Shown here one piece after another: positions 63,376-64,000 of a stretch of DNA of 64,000 nt. Numbering within the stretch: the first letter of the stretch is position 1; every line of letters starts with the position of its first letter. The position numbers were made by a program, and so were the translations under genes. Below the pieces are notes generated by a model, which was not told where the DNA came from, did no database searches, and was given only the letters and a program-made list of their open reading frames with translations. This DNA comes from Desulfobotulus pelophilus (GTDB lineage Bacteria > Desulfobacterota > Desulfobacteria > Desulfobacterales > ASO4-4), in contig NZ_JAPFPW010000005.1 of the NCBI RefSeq assembly GCF_026155325.1, positions 124,001-188,000 of the forward strand. The letters are read 5' to 3'.

Positions 63376-64000
63376 CAAAAAAAAGGAGGTTACTCCCCAA
63401 GATGCAGATCCTTTTTCTGGATACACCCAAAGCGAACCCACAAGAAGCTATCAGCCTCCGAAAATAACCAGATACTGGGATGATGTGCACCACGACATCC
63501 CCGTGGACAGCCTCCTTAATATTGTGTACGTGAACGGGAAGGACGAGAAGACCAGTAGGGATGTGGAGATACGATATTACGATGGCGGCTGCTACCTCCA
63601 GGGACACTGCCACCTGAGGAGTGCCTACAGAACCTTTCGCATCGACAGAATACAGGAATGTTTTGATGTGGAAACCTTTGAAACCGTAACGGACATCCCC
63701 GGACACCTACGCAGCAAATACGAAAAGTCCCCCAAAAGGATACTGGAAAAGTTTTATGACGATGAAAAAAACACCCTCAAGATCCTATACTATGTGAGCA
63801 AGGCGGATGGACAAACAAGGAGGGAAGAGAGGATTATCTTAGCGTCAGCTATAGATGAGTTGCTGTGGCCCACGGCCTTGCCTCCGGACCTGATTGATAA
63901 GTTTATAAACAAAATAGAACTCGTTTCAGTGCATGGATTTAAGCTTGCTGTCGGCAAATTAAAAAACGAAAACCCTGACAGGCTGTCTATGGTTTTTGAT
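63239..64000 (+). CDS. Membrane-anchored WYL-like protein with TerB-like segment (partial)
   Basis: A frame open from GTG 63239 to the right edge, 254 codons so far; AAGGGG lies 7 bases upstream. Two N-terminal membrane helices (AVLIALFFAFVIFSGIIM and LLIIVLIGGGVAAFFFY) precede a KKKE stop-transfer. Next comes a WYL-like module, LLNIVYVNGKDEKTSRDVEIRYYDGGCYLQGHC with RTFRIDRIQEC. Then a TerB-like segment appears, LKILYYVSKADGQTRREERIILASAID. WYL domains sense nucleic-acid or nucleotide ligands and are common in defence and phage-related genes. Its complete form cannot be seen here. Confidence 0.75.
   Translation, partial: MGKKANPAAVLIALFFAFVIFSGIIMEGLLIIVLIGGGVAAFFFYNKKKEVTPQDADPFSGYTQSEPTRSYQPPKITRYWDDVHHDIPVDSLLNIVYVNGKDEKTSRDVEIRYYDGGCYLQGHCHLRSAYRTFRIDRIQECFDVETFETVTDIPGHLRSKYEKSPKRILEKFYDDEKNTLKILYYVSKADGQTRREERIILASAIDELLWPTALPPDLIDKFINKIELVSVHGFKLAVGKLKNENPDRLSMVFD

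Overview
The window looks like a chromosomal segment of a sulfate-reducing bacterium of the Desulfobacterota, most likely Desulfobacterales. The evidence is a complete Tmc electron-transfer complex (type II tetraheme cytochrome c3, HdrD-like and cytochrome-b-like subunits, and TmcD), a tungsten-type aldehyde:ferredoxin oxidoreductase behind a Moco/Tuco-type riboswitch, ThrH-type threonine biosynthesis, and many PAS histidine kinases. This placement is inferred from gene content; no rRNA gene is present.

Layout. 0-9 kb (minus strand): cell-division and chromosome genes, with a truncated reading frame at the left edge, an FtsK translocase whose N-terminus is a ZapA-like domain instead of membrane segments, a DUF4388/DUF1566 membrane protein, and parE-parC. 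9-13 kb: a periplasmic binding protein, a PAS histidine kinase and an IclR regulator. 13-22 kb: a large lipoprotein, an HTH/zinc-ribbon protein, a dGTPase-like HD protein, an Mrp ATPase, a TPR lipoprotein with a LolB-like lipoprotein, and an RpoH-like sigma factor. 22-24 kb: three tRNAs, glpK and a tRNA-Arg. 24-30 kb: a U32 peptidase-family protein, lgt, a nitroreductase, a YgjP-like metalloprotein, a nitronate monooxygenase-like enzyme and an EEP-family hydrolase. 30.5-33.6 kb: riboswitch, aor, a MoaD-like protein and a ThiF/MoeB-like enzyme. 33.6-40.6 kb: initiator tRNA, DUF167, thrH, hom, purM, tsaD, an alpha/beta hydrolase and an orphan flagellar-rod-like protein. 40.8-47 kb: a histidine kinase, tmcD-C-B-A and a single-domain response regulator. 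47-51 kb: Bcr/CflA and MarC transporters, CheY, a candidate small RNA and tRNA-Pro.

50.6-64 kb is more accessory. It holds an HxlR regulator, a flavin-binding protein, a second binding-protein/histidine-kinase pair whose kinase has lost its receiver domain, a decayed group II intron, purA, tadA facing its substrate tRNA-Arg(ACG), umuDC, a frameshifted IS5-family transposase remnant, and a SRPBCC/LolA-like pair. The right edge looks like an integrated element: a BRO-type antirepressor, a strong RNA hairpin with an Ash-like reading frame, and a membrane-anchored WYL/TerB-like protein cut by the window end.

The most unusual items are the ZapA-FtsK fusion, the riboswitch-controlled aor/MoaD/ThiF cluster, the tmc locus flanked by signalling genes, the tadA/tRNA-Arg(ACG) arrangement, and the element at the right edge.
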